From contig QHWY01000087.1 of assembly GCA_003223875.1 (NCBI GenBank), positions 69,720-122,538 on the forward strand: a stretch of 52,819 nucleotides of DNA, in the 5' to 3' direction. Source of the stretch: Acidobacteriota bacterium (GTDB lineage Bacteria > Acidobacteriota > Terriglobia > 20CM-2-55-15). The notes beneath the pieces were generated by a model, which was not told where the DNA came from, made no database searches, and worked only from the letters and a program-made list of their open reading frames with translations. Numbering within the stretch: the first letter of the stretch is position 1; the number at the start of each line of letters is the position of its first letter. Positions 17,182-25,397 of the stretch are shown here, piece after piece. The position numbers and the translations under genes were made by a program.

Positions 17182-17654
17182 CTGTTCTTATTTTCTCTGC
17201 GCTGCTAATTGCATTCGGCTGCCATCGGCGCGTTCCGATAACGGCGCTTCCTCCGGCGCCGCCGCCACGGCCGAATTCGGCTGCGGTTGCGCTTGACGAC
17301 GCCAACCGCGCCTTGAACGCAGGCAGCTATGACGAGGCGTCCCGCGCCTATGAGAATTACCTGCGGTTGAATCCGGCGGGTGGCCTGCGCGATCAAGCTC
17401 TTTTCCGGCTCGGTCTCTCGTACGCGCTCCGCCCGGTTGCGGACTGGGTGCGCGCCTCGGCCGCCTTCCGGCAGCTCGTCGACGGATTTCCGGATAGTCC
17501 GTACCGGCCGCCCGCGAGCTTGATAGTTTCGCTTCACTCCGAATTGGACCAGGTCAATGCAACTGCCCAGCAGAGAGAACAGCGCGTCCGGCAAGTTACT
17601 GCCGAACTCGATCGATTGAAAAAAATAGACGGCGACCGTCGCAAGCGCCCGTAA
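17163..17654 (+). CDS. TPR-like outer-membrane lipoprotein in the two-component operon
   Basis: 163 residues. A lipoprotein signal peptide ends in lipobox IAFGC (C20). A proline-rich linker follows (27-38), then TPR-like helices (about 42-120, ALDDANRALNAGSYDEASRAY; FRLGLSYAL) and a charged coiled-coil end. In E. coli the glrK and glrR genes flank a lipoprotein gene, qseG; the association of a sigma-54 regulator, a HAMP kinase and a lipoprotein here is analogous, though the order differs and homology to QseG is not shown. It may present a signal to the kinase. Translation is coupled to the kinase gene by overlap. Confidence 0.8.
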   Translation: MRPNRLAVLIFSALLIAFGCHRRVPITALPPAPPPRPNSAAVALDDANRALNAGSYDEASRAYENYLRLNPAGGLRDQALFRLGLSYALRPVADWVRASAAFRQLVDGFPDSPYRPPASLIVSLHSELDQVNATAQQREQRVRQVTAELDRLKKIDGDRRKRP

Positions 17655-17682
17655 TCCTGGAAAAGTTTCATGAACGCGAGAC

Positions 17683-17809
17683 AAACACCCTCTCCCTCTG
17701 GGACAGGGCAGGGTAAGGGTCTCCGGATTCGCGCACACGTGTAAGCCTCACCCAGCGCGCCAGCTTGAGGCTGTCGCGAGGCCCTCTCCCAAAGGGAAAG
17801 GGCCTCTTC
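17683..17809. repeat. dispersed repeat copy with hairpins
   Basis: Begins ACACCCTCTCCCTCTGGGA, passes through GCTTGAGGCTGTCGCGAGG and ends in a hairpin GGCCCTCTCCC / GGGAAAGGGCC (17780-17803) with one mismatch. The modules match 14224-14338. It occupies the gap after the lipoprotein gene and directly precedes the sigma-54 promoter candidate. The 17655-17885 gap holds nothing else. Confidence 0.65.
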
Positions 17810-17814
17810 CCAAA

Positions 17815-17830
17815 CGGCAACCACTTTGCT
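17815..17830 (+). promoter_or_regulatory. candidate sigma-54 (-24/-12) promoter
   Basis: CGGCAACCACTTTGCT fits the consensus TGGCAC-N5-TTGCW: GGCA at 17816-17819 and TTGC at 17826-17829, with the required spacing between the invariant GG and GC. It differs from the best consensus at the first T and at the C/R after GGCA. It lies about 56 bases before the ATG of the OmpA-type lipoprotein gene, and that gene follows the operon encoding a sigma-54 activator. Confidence 0.55.
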
Positions 17831-17885
17831 AGCACCCATAGTCGTGCGGGTTTTGAACCCGGCGAATTCGGAGGAAAAGAAGCAT

Positions 17886-18644
17886 ATGCGAAAACTATCA
17901 GTTGTGTTGCTGGTATCCGCCGCCATGCTGATTATGAGCGGTTGTGCCACCAGAAAGTATGTTCGTAACCAGGTGAAAACCGCGTCCGACGCTTTGACAG
18001 CGCAAATCGAGAGCACTCAGGGTGAGATCAAAGAAGTTCGAGACGACGTCAACAAGGTCAATAGCAGGGTTTCCGGTGTTGACACTAAGGTTTCCGAACT
18101 GGACACGAGGACGTCGGAACAATTCAATTCTGTAAAGACCGATATTCAAAACACGGATCAGAAAACCTCGCAGGCGCAAAGTGCGGCCTCGCAGGCGCAG
18201 AGCGCGGCTGACCGAGCGGCCAATCAGGTCACGACGTTGGACCAAAAATTCCAGAATCGAAACCAATACAGCACTACCGATGAGAAGACGGTCCAATTCA
18301 AACTGAACAGTGCGACGCTGGATCCGCATTACAAGGATGGCCTCGATGAGATTGCCAATACTCTAATGCAGCGCCCCGATGCCATTCTTATGTTGGAAGG
18401 AAGAACCGATTCCACAGGCGCCAAGGACTACAACCTCAGGCTTGGCGAACGCCGGGTCGAGGCCGTCCGCCGGTACCTGGCTGTCGAAAAAGCCATCCCC
18501 GTTTACCGGATCCACGAAATCAGCTTTGGCGCCGAAAAGCCCCTCGCGGAGAACAACACACGCGAGGGCCGCGAAAAAAATCGCGTGGTCACGGTGACGA
18601 TTTTGGTGCCGAACACGGAGGGAGCCGTAGCTTCCAGAAACTAA
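17886..18644 (+). CDS. OmpA-family lipoprotein (peptidoglycan-binding)
   Basis: 252 residues. Lipoprotein signal with lipobox LIMSGC (C20). Residues about 30-130 form an alanine/glutamine/serine-rich coiled coil, much like Lpp/YiaD-type stalks, with short repeats such as SQAQSAAS. The C-terminal OmpA domain (about 135-245) has VQFKLNSATLDP, EGRTDSTG, YNLRLGERRVEAVRRYL and the NRVVTVTI end, so it should bind peptidoglycan and tether the outer membrane. GGAGGAAAAG lies about 10 bases before the chosen ATG. A sigma-54-type promoter upstream suggests envelope-stress-linked control by the neighbouring two-component system. Confidence 0.9.
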   Translation: MRKLSVVLLVSAAMLIMSGCATRKYVRNQVKTASDALTAQIESTQGEIKEVRDDVNKVNSRVSGVDTKVSELDTRTSEQFNSVKTDIQNTDQKTSQAQSAASQAQSAADRAANQVTTLDQKFQNRNQYSTTDEKTVQFKLNSATLDPHYKDGLDEIANTLMQRPDAILMLEGRTDSTGAKDYNLRLGERRVEAVRRYLAVEKAIPVYRIHEISFGAEKPLAENNTREGREKNRVVTVTILVPNTEGAVASRN

Positions 18645-18721
18645 ATGAGAAATGAGAATTGATTGATGATTAATGACGAATGCATTAATCATTATTCATC
18701 AATCAATTCTCGATTCTCATT
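18644..18721. terminator. long AT-rich imperfect palindrome between convergent genes
   Basis: AATGAGAAATGAGAATTG ... GATTGATGATTAATGA on the left is mirrored by TCATTATTCATCAATCAAT ... CTCATT on the right, with arms of roughly 35 bases and a short loop around 18679. Small tandem motifs (ATGAG, TTGATGA) occur inside the arms. It fills almost the entire gap between the convergent OmpA-lipoprotein and TolC genes and can serve as a bidirectional terminator. Confidence 0.75.
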
Positions 18722-18727
18722 GTGATG

Positions 18728-20404
18728 CTACCGCGTCGTTGTGCCCGAACTTAATGTCTTCTCGAGTTCGATATTGTTCTTTCGGAGCGACATTCCCATT
18801 GCCCGGTCCAAGTCCACTAAGGATTTGGTGAAGTTCACGACCGACTGAAGCTCGTTCGATTCCGCTTGTGCCACATTGCGCTGTTCCTCGAGTACGAACC
18901 TCAACGTGGAAGTTCCGAGATTGAATTTTGTTTGTTCCGCTTCCATTTTCTCTTGCGCGAGTTCGCGTGTCGCCTTCGCAGTCTGGATTCGTGCCTTATT
19001 CATCTCCACCTGCGTAAGCGCATTCCGGACGTCCAACGCAATTTGTTGTGCGGTGGCGTTGATCTTACTTTGGGACAGCCGCTGCTCGTTCATCGCCCGC
19101 TCGTAGTCCGCGTCATTGGCTTTGTTGTCCAGCGGAATCACGAATGAAAAACCGACGGAGTAACCCCTATAGGAATAACCGAAAAGCTGGCTCAACGAAT
19201 CGTAAATGCCTCCTGGCTTTGGAATCGGAAACGCCGGCGAGCCAAGTAAGAAACCGCGCCTCTGTTCGCCGCCTGTTCCGTTCTGGTTGAATGACGCAGT
19301 GACATCGAATATCGGCAATGTTTGGTTTTTCGTGTACTGCACATCGATATCTTTGTTCTTCAGATCGAGATAGGCCTGCCGCATTTCGGGACGATTTTCA
19401 AAGGCAGTTTTGACAGCCTCCTCTAATGACGGTACGCGCACGTCATCGGGCCGGGTCGGCGATTCCATTGCTTTCAGCTTGATAAAGAACATCGCCGGAT
19501 CCTTGTCATCGGAAATTAGCTTCTTGATCTGGTCCTCCGATGTCGTCACATTGTAGGTCGAAACCACGACTTGCTCTTGCCGCGACGCGACATCAGCTTG
19601 AGTTTGAACGACGTCGATCGGGGCCAGCGTCCCGATGTCGACCTTCATCTTGTTTTCGTCCAGTGTTTGATTGGCTAATTCCAATGACCGCTGCTTCACG
19701 TTGAGATCTTCCCCCGCGAAGACGAGGTCCCAATAGGCTTTCTGTGCCTGTGCAATGAAATTGATGAGCTGAATTTCAAACTGTATTTCCGATATCTTTT
19801 CGTTGTTTTGACCCTGAAGAATCTGGCGTGTGTTCACTAACCGGCCTCGGTTCTGCAGCAGGTGCTGCCCGACCGTGTATGTCAGCCTGCCTTGCCAAGA
19901 AGGATTGAAGATATTGTTATTGCTGTTGGAGGAGAGCCGGAACATCGTGGCATCCACCGAGAAACTGGTTCCAGTCGGAAGCGGCTTTGAAAAGCCCACG
20001 GCGTAGTTTCCGCTCAACTGCTCACGCGCCGAAGCGCCATTGAGCTGTGTTGTACTAAGTAGAGTGTCGTGCGCCACATTGGCGGAGAACCGGAGCGACG
20101 GTTGCAACGCTCGATAGAAGACCAGGCTTTGAAAGTATTGGGATCGCGGAGCGAAGCGGTTTGCCCGGATATCGAGGTTGTTATCGACCATCATATTGAT
20201 CACATCGCTCAAGGTAACGGGCACTTCGCCGGTTCGAAGGAACTGCCCGATCGTCGATGCCGGCACAACCTCCGGCCGTGCCGCCACGCTCTTCAGGGGA
20301 TGGAGCCGCCGCAGAAAATCTTCCACCCAGTTAGGGGAGGCCATTGCCGGTAGAGTGAGCGTCGTAGTCAGAAAAATAGACATAATGATTTTATTGAACT
20401 TCAT
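18728..20404 (-). CDS. TolC-family outer-membrane efflux protein (first copy)
   Basis: 558 residues. Signal peptide (residues 1-22, ...PAMA) and two outer-membrane-efflux repeats. Each repeat has the long helical pair typical of TolC (for example IAQAQKAYWDLVFAGEDLNVKQRSLELANQTL, quoted here only as positions about 216-247). NIGTLAPIDVVQTQADV-like and LGTSTLRFVLEEQ turns are visible. It is predicted to form the trimeric exit duct for the pump encoded upstream (RND at 23780, adaptor at 25120). AAGGAG lies eight bases before the start at 20404; an earlier ATG is weaker. A repeat element lies between it and the RND gene, so it may be transcribed with the pump or from within the element. Confidence 0.9.
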   Translation of the reverse strand: MKFNKIIMSIFLTTTLTLPAMASPNWVEDFLRRLHPLKSVAARPEVVPASTIGQFLRTGEVPVTLSDVINMMVDNNLDIRANRFAPRSQYFQSLVFYRALQPSLRFSANVAHDTLLSTTQLNGASAREQLSGNYAVGFSKPLPTGTSFSVDATMFRLSSNSNNNIFNPSWQGRLTYTVGQHLLQNRGRLVNTRQILQGQNNEKISEIQFEIQLINFIAQAQKAYWDLVFAGEDLNVKQRSLELANQTLDENKMKVDIGTLAPIDVVQTQADVASRQEQVVVSTYNVTTSEDQIKKLISDDKDPAMFFIKLKAMESPTRPDDVRVPSLEEAVKTAFENRPEMRQAYLDLKNKDIDVQYTKNQTLPIFDVTASFNQNGTGGEQRRGFLLGSPAFPIPKPGGIYDSLSQLFGYSYRGYSVGFSFVIPLDNKANDADYERAMNEQRLSQSKINATAQQIALDVRNALTQVEMNKARIQTAKATRELAQEKMEAEQTKFNLGTSTLRFVLEEQRNVAQAESNELQSVVNFTKSLVDLDRAMGMSLRKNNIELEKTLSSGTTTR

Positions 20405-20439
20405 TGATGGACTCCTTGAGACGAACGAATGGCCGGAGG

Positions 20440-20627
20440 TCATTCCCCTCCTCTGCGGAAAGTGTTGCAAAACTGCCGCAAAGCGGTTTTCGTCTGCTGT
20501 AGCGGCGGTCTATGACCGCCGACTTCGTTGATTCTGCGAAAAACCGGCGCTCATAGAGGGCCGCTCCAGTACGAACCGAACCCGCTATTCCGTAGTTTTC
20601 GAACACCCTCCTGCGAGGAGGGGAATG
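20440..20627. repeat. dispersed inverted-repeat element, full-length copy
   Basis: 188 bp bounded by CATTCCCCTCCT (20440-20451) and AGGAGGGGAATG (20616-20627), exact complements. Inside are GTAGCGGCGGTCTATGACCG (as at 40599) and an 85-bp region whose reverse complement almost matches 2056-2140. It has no coding capacity, so any movement would depend on a transposase elsewhere. It sits in the RND-TolC intergenic gap. Confidence 0.9.
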
Positions 20628-20654
20628 AGTTCAGCGCGATCTTTTCCTAGCATT

Positions 20655-23600
20655 CTAAAAACTTGCGGTTCCCGGCTGAGTTGCGCGGCGACGAATCCAG
20701 GCGAATACTTTGGATGGCGTCCACTCGCGCACATCATCGAAGTAGGAATAAACCACAGGCGTGACGAGCAGAGTCAGCAGCAAGCAAAGCATCTGGCCGC
20801 CGATAATCGTAACGGCCATCGTGGCGCGGGAACCAGCACCCGCACCTCGTCCAAACGCGATCGGGAGCATTCCGGCAATGATCGAAATCGTTGTCATCAA
20901 AATCGGGCGCAGCCGCACGTGGCTGCTCATAACGAGCGCTTCGTGGCGTTCCATTCCTTGATCTCGAAGCGTATTCGTATAATCGACCTGCAAAATCGAA
21001 TTCTTTTTCACGATGCCGAAGAGCATCAGCATTCCGATGGCGCTGTACACGTTGAGCGTCATACCGAAAGCCATGAGCACCAAAAGCCCCGCGGGTAAGC
21101 TCAACGGCAACGATGTCATGATCGTCAGCGGATGGACAAAGCTGTTGAACTGCGATGCGAGAACCATGTAGATGAAAACGACAGCGAGTAGGACAGCGAT
21201 ACTGAAATCGCTGGAGGCTTGCGCCAACTGCCTGGCCGTTCCGGTGAAGATGATTCCGTAACCTGGCTTCATGTTCACTTCGCCAGCCTTCTCGCGTATT
21301 GCCGCCACAGCCTCGCCGAGGGGAACTCCATCCAGGCTGGCATTGAGTTGAATATTTCGCTGCCGGTTGTAACGCTGGATGCTATTGGGACCCGAACTCA
21401 GTTTGAGTTCGGCCACGTCGCTCAGCTTGACAACGCGCTGAGTCGCCGAAGGAATCAGCAGATTGTTGAGGCGGGCCGGATCGCGGAACGGTTCATCCAG
21501 CCGCAGTTGAACTTCGTACTGTTCATCGCCCTGCTTGAACTGCGTATCGAGAATCTGTCCTCCAACGAGGGTTCGGATGTTGTTTGCTAACCCGTCGATC
21601 TCCACGCCGAGATCTGCCGCTCGCACGCGATCAATGATCACGCGTATTTCCTGCTGAGTTGTTTCGTAATTGGAACTGACGTCGACGATACCTGGAATGG
21701 TCTTCATCTTATCGATCAAGTCGAGCACGTACTGCTGCAATTGGTCGATGTCCTGTCCCTGGACGTTGAGGGACACGCGATTACCTTGTGTACTACCGAA
21801 TGCATAATTGCCGCCACCACCGATCGTCGAAGCTCCTGAGATATCGGTACCGCCCTCGACCCGCACTCGCACGCCGGGCGCACGATACCGGCTGAGCAAC
21901 ATGGCTCGAGCGCGGCGCATCAACTCTTGCTGCGAAATTTTGCGGGTCTCCAAAGGAGTCATCTGGACATAAAAACGAGCTTCCGACGCATTCATGTTGG
22001 TGAACACGGTCTGCACTTCCGGCAGATTGCGGATCAGGTCTTCGACTTCTTTCGTGTACTCGATAGTGCGTGGGAGGCTGGTACCTCTCGGAAGGTTTAT
22101 GCTGGCTTGGAACTCGCCCTGGTCATCGTCCGGAACCAGTTCGCGGCCGATTCGGGGAAACAAGAGCACGACCGAAGCCGTAACGGCAACGGCAACGAGA
22201 AGCATCACGACGCGGTGATGTAAGCTCCAGTGCAACATGTGCCCATAAACGTTGTCCATCAGCGCGTATAACCCGCGCTTCTTCGACCCCGTATGGCCGG
22301 CATCGCTCGGCCGTAACCACATCGAGCATAGTGCGGGCGTGAGGGTGAACGAGACAAACATCGAAAATAGAACGGCGGCGGCGGACACGATCCCGAAGCT
22401 GAGCAAATATTGCCCAAGTGTTCCCGTAATGAAGACAACCGGAAGGAAGATGACCACCAGTGACAGCGTGGTGGCCATGACCGCGAGCCCAATTTCGTTG
22501 GTGGCTTCAGCGGCCGCTTCGCGGGGACTCACGCCCTTTTCTTCAACGTAACGGAATATATTTTCGAGCACCACGATGGCGTCGTCGATGACGATACCGG
22601 TGGCCAGCGAAAGCGCCAGCAGCGTCATATTGTTCAGCGTGAAGCCGAACACCTTCATCACCGTAAAAGTACCGATCAGAGAAACCGGAATTGCGGTAGC
22701 CGCAATAAGGGTGCTTCGGAAATTGCGCAGGAAAAGAAATACAACGAAGGCAGCTAACAGGCTTCCCAGGATCAGGTGATGCTGAATATCGTCGATGGAC
22801 TTGCGGATGAAAACCGACTGGTCGCGCTGAACGACGATTTTGAGGTCTGCAGGTAATGCCGGCCGGATCTGATCGAGCTTTGCCATCACGGCATCGACCA
22901 CAGCGACTGTGTTGGATCCGGATTGTTTCCGTATATCCAGCGCAATTGACGGCTGGCCATCCACTCGTGCGATCCGCCGTATTTCTTGAACGGTGTCGAG
23001 CACGCGCGCGACATCGCCCAATTTGATAATGGCGCCGTTTTGCTGCGACAGAATAATGCGCGTAAAGTCGGAAACGTTCGTCAGGCGGCCCATCGTCCGC
23101 AGAGCGATTTCCGAAGGACCGGCGACAAAACTTCCCCCCGGTATCTCGACGTTCTGGCGCTCGATGGCAGCCCGCACCTGTTCTGCCGTTAATCCATATG
23201 CGGTCAGCCGGTCTGGGTCCAACAGGAGTTGGATCTGCCGGCGGCGGTCGCCGTTGAACTCGATGCCGCCGACATTGTTGACCGTTTCGAGGACTTGCTT
23301 GATCTTCTTATCAACGATTTCCGTCAGTTCCTTCGGATCCCGTTCCGAGGAGATCGCCAGCATCAGGATCGGCGCCGAATCGGGATCGAATTTGTATATG
23401 CGGGGGGGAAGCGTGTCGCGGGGGAACTGATTCTGAATCGTTCCCAATTTGTCTCGGACATCCTGGATCGCGGATTCCATGTCACGTTCGAGATTGAACG
23501 TGATGTTGGCCGACACGAATCCTGGGCTGGAATTTGTCCGCAATTCATCGATGCCGCTGATCGTGTTGACGTTCTCTTCGACCTTCTTCGCGATTGAACT

Positions 23601-23780
23601 CTCCATCTCTTCGGGACTCGCGCCAGGCAAATTCACATTCACATTGACTTGGGGCTGGTCGGTCTTCGGCATCAGGTCGACGCCGAGGGTCCGGTAAGAA
23701 AAGATTCCCAGCGTTACCAGCGCCAGGGACATCATGATGGCGAAAACAGGCCGATTGATACTGACGTCGGCTATCTTCAT
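20655..23780 (-). CDS. RND-family efflux pump, HAE1/AcrB-like
   Basis: 1041 residues, the normal length for an inner-membrane RND pump. The start MKIADVSINRPVFAIMMS is typical, with TM1 at about 10-28. The two large periplasmic loops (about 35-330 and 560-860) and 12 TM segments are evident. The proton-relay aspartates are present in TM4, GIVIDDAIVVLEN, and the late FGIVKKNSILQVDY supplies the TM10 lysine. It should export hydrophobic or amphipathic compounds by proton antiport. Start overlaps the adaptor gene stop by four bases. Together with the adaptor and the TolC gene it forms a complete tripartite system. Confidence 0.95.
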   Translation of the reverse strand: MKIADVSINRPVFAIMMSLALVTLGIFSYRTLGVDLMPKTDQPQVNVNVNLPGASPEEMESSIAKKVEENVNTISGIDELRTNSSPGFVSANITFNLERDMESAIQDVRDKLGTIQNQFPRDTLPPRIYKFDPDSAPILMLAISSERDPKELTEIVDKKIKQVLETVNNVGGIEFNGDRRRQIQLLLDPDRLTAYGLTAEQVRAAIERQNVEIPGGSFVAGPSEIALRTMGRLTNVSDFTRIILSQQNGAIIKLGDVARVLDTVQEIRRIARVDGQPSIALDIRKQSGSNTVAVVDAVMAKLDQIRPALPADLKIVVQRDQSVFIRKSIDDIQHHLILGSLLAAFVVFLFLRNFRSTLIAATAIPVSLIGTFTVMKVFGFTLNNMTLLALSLATGIVIDDAIVVLENIFRYVEEKGVSPREAAAEATNEIGLAVMATTLSLVVIFLPVVFITGTLGQYLLSFGIVSAAAVLFSMFVSFTLTPALCSMWLRPSDAGHTGSKKRGLYALMDNVYGHMLHWSLHHRVVMLLVAVAVTASVVLLFPRIGRELVPDDDQGEFQASINLPRGTSLPRTIEYTKEVEDLIRNLPEVQTVFTNMNASEARFYVQMTPLETRKISQQELMRRARAMLLSRYRAPGVRVRVEGGTDISGASTIGGGGNYAFGSTQGNRVSLNVQGQDIDQLQQYVLDLIDKMKTIPGIVDVSSNYETTQQEIRVIIDRVRAADLGVEIDGLANNIRTLVGGQILDTQFKQGDEQYEVQLRLDEPFRDPARLNNLLIPSATQRVVKLSDVAELKLSSGPNSIQRYNRQRNIQLNASLDGVPLGEAVAAIREKAGEVNMKPGYGIIFTGTARQLAQASSDFSIAVLLAVVFIYMVLASQFNSFVHPLTIMTSLPLSLPAGLLVLMAFGMTLNVYSAIGMLMLFGIVKKNSILQVDYTNTLRDQGMERHEALVMSSHVRLRPILMTTISIIAGMLPIAFGRGAGAGSRATMAVTIIGGQMLCLLLTLLVTPVVYSYFDDVREWTPSKVFAWIRRRATQPGTASF

Positions 23781-25120
23781 TGGGCTCCCTTTCCTTCCTC
23801 TCCTCGTTTTCCACCGACTCTGCTGCCACGCCGTTGTGCATCTCCTCGAGGAGCATCGCCTGCCGGGGGGTCGACCTCGTCATCCGCGGTGACCACTTTT
23901 GTGCCTGTCACCAACTCATTGAGGTTGCTGGCCGCGAGAACTTCATCGCCTTTGAGTCCGCTCGTGACTTCGATGAGTTTGCCGTCACGTTCGCCGGTCT
24001 CAATCGTTGTCTGCTTGATGACTCCGTTTTCCGCAACGAAGACGGACGAGACACCGGCGAGATTGGAGACGGTATCTTCGGGCACGGCCAGCACATTGTT
24101 ATCGCGGCCGAGCAGGACTGAGCCCTTCGCGAACAATCCGGGCTTCAGCTTGCGCGCCGGGTTGTCGACAAGAATTTCCACAGCAAATGTTCGTGTGGTC
24201 TGGTCCACAGCCGGACTGATGAAGGCAATCCTCCCGTGGAACATTTCATTCGGATAAGGCTCCACCATGAAACCGACGGACTGATTTTCACGGATCAAAT
24301 TCGCATATTTTTCTTGGATACCGGTCTTAAGCTTTAATGGATTCATTCTGACGATGGTCACCACAGGCGTATTCTCGCGAATGAATTCGCCACGCTGAAT
24401 CGGCCGCTCCGAAATCGCTCCTTCTACCGGCGCTCTGATGACCGCGTCATCCAGCTTCTTTTTAGCCAGCTCGAACGCCGCGCGCCGGTCCTGCAAACTG
24501 GCTTTTAACGCCTGTACACTTTCGATGGCCGCCTGATAAGCCGCTTCCGCCACTTTCGTTCGCGTCTCGACGGTGTCCAATTCGGCTTTGGACATGAGGC
24601 CTTTAGAAACCAAATCCTGTGCCCGTGCCAACTGTGCGTGCGCATCGTCGCGATTGGCCGCCGCGGTTCGTACTGTGGAGATTTGCTCGTTCGGCGGAAT
24701 TTGACCGCCGTGAGAGGAATCGATGCCGAGCTGTGCTTCGGTCTGGCGCAACGCGCTCTCCGCCCGCTGAAGCGCCAGATTCAGCTCGACCGTGTCCAAA
24801 TGTACCAAGTCCTGTCCGACTTTGACTTCCTGGCCGATTTCAACAAGGACATCCCGGACCACACCGGCCACCTCGCTGCTGACGCGAGCCTGGTCCGGAG
24901 ACACCAGCGTTCCGGAAAGGTCCGCCGTGCGTTGAAGGGAAATACGCTGCAGAGTGGTCGTGCGGATCTGTACGGCTTGCCCGCCGCCCGGCCCGCCTCG
25001 TCCACCACGGCCGCGCTGCCCAAATCCCTTCTGATCCTTTGAATCGCCCTGCTGCGAGCATCCGGAGATAGTAAGTAAGGCGGCGATGCCCAGACAGCAT
25101 AAGGAAAAGCGATGTATCAT
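23777..25120 (-). CDS. periplasmic adaptor (membrane fusion) lipoprotein of the RND pump
   Basis: 447 residues. Lipobox LTISGC gives C21. An RGG-rich segment (residues 32-48, [15 protein letters not shown]) sits between the lipid anchor and the lipoyl/barrel-sandwich region (VSSEVAGVVRDVLVEIGQEVK). An alpha-hairpin at about 115-220 (LNLALQRAESALRQTEAQL ... FELAKKKLDDAVIRAP) should contact the TolC partner. The C-terminus is again Gly/Arg-rich. First gene of the minus-strand adaptor-pump-TolC group; a candidate promoter lies at 25152-25181. Confidence 0.92.
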   Translation of the reverse strand: MIHRFSLCCLGIAALLTISGCSQQGDSKDQKGFGQRGRGGRGGPGGGQAVQIRTTTLQRISLQRTADLSGTLVSPDQARVSSEVAGVVRDVLVEIGQEVKVGQDLVHLDTVELNLALQRAESALRQTEAQLGIDSSHGGQIPPNEQISTVRTAAANRDDAHAQLARAQDLVSKGLMSKAELDTVETRTKVAEAAYQAAIESVQALKASLQDRRAAFELAKKKLDDAVIRAPVEGAISERPIQRGEFIRENTPVVTIVRMNPLKLKTGIQEKYANLIRENQSVGFMVEPYPNEMFHGRIAFISPAVDQTTRTFAVEILVDNPARKLKPGLFAKGSVLLGRDNNVLAVPEDTVSNLAGVSSVFVAENGVIKQTTIETGERDGKLIEVTSGLKGDEVLAASNLNELVTGTKVVTADDEVDPPAGDAPRGDAQRRGSRVGGKRGEEGKGAQ

Positions 25121-25151
25121 TATTTTGAGGCCTCTCTAGCGCTTAACTTTT

Positions 25152-25181
25152 GATATACCTTTATTTATGAGTATTTGTCGA
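25152..25181 (-). promoter_or_regulatory. candidate sigma-70-type promoter for the efflux operon
   Basis: On the minus strand TCGACA (25181-25176) and TATATC (25157-25152) are separated by 18 bases, in an AT-rich tract upstream of the adaptor gene at 25120. The match is moderate. The rest of the 277-bp gap between the adaptor gene and the divergent VWA gene shows no other clear element. Confidence 0.35.
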
Positions 25182-25397
25182 CACAAACGACCGCTGCAAT
25201 TTAATACGCTTGAAGTGGCTTTCTGGTTACCCGTTACCAGAAGAAGGAGGACTTCGGTCGAGTCCAAAGCTGAATAAGATATCCTTAATTCTAGAGAAAT
25301 ACCTACCGAAATCGTAGCCTTTCAGTCGAAATATTGCTCTCCCCGCTTCCATTCCGGAGTCAAATTGGCTCACGACCGCAAAAAGGGTGTGGCTACT

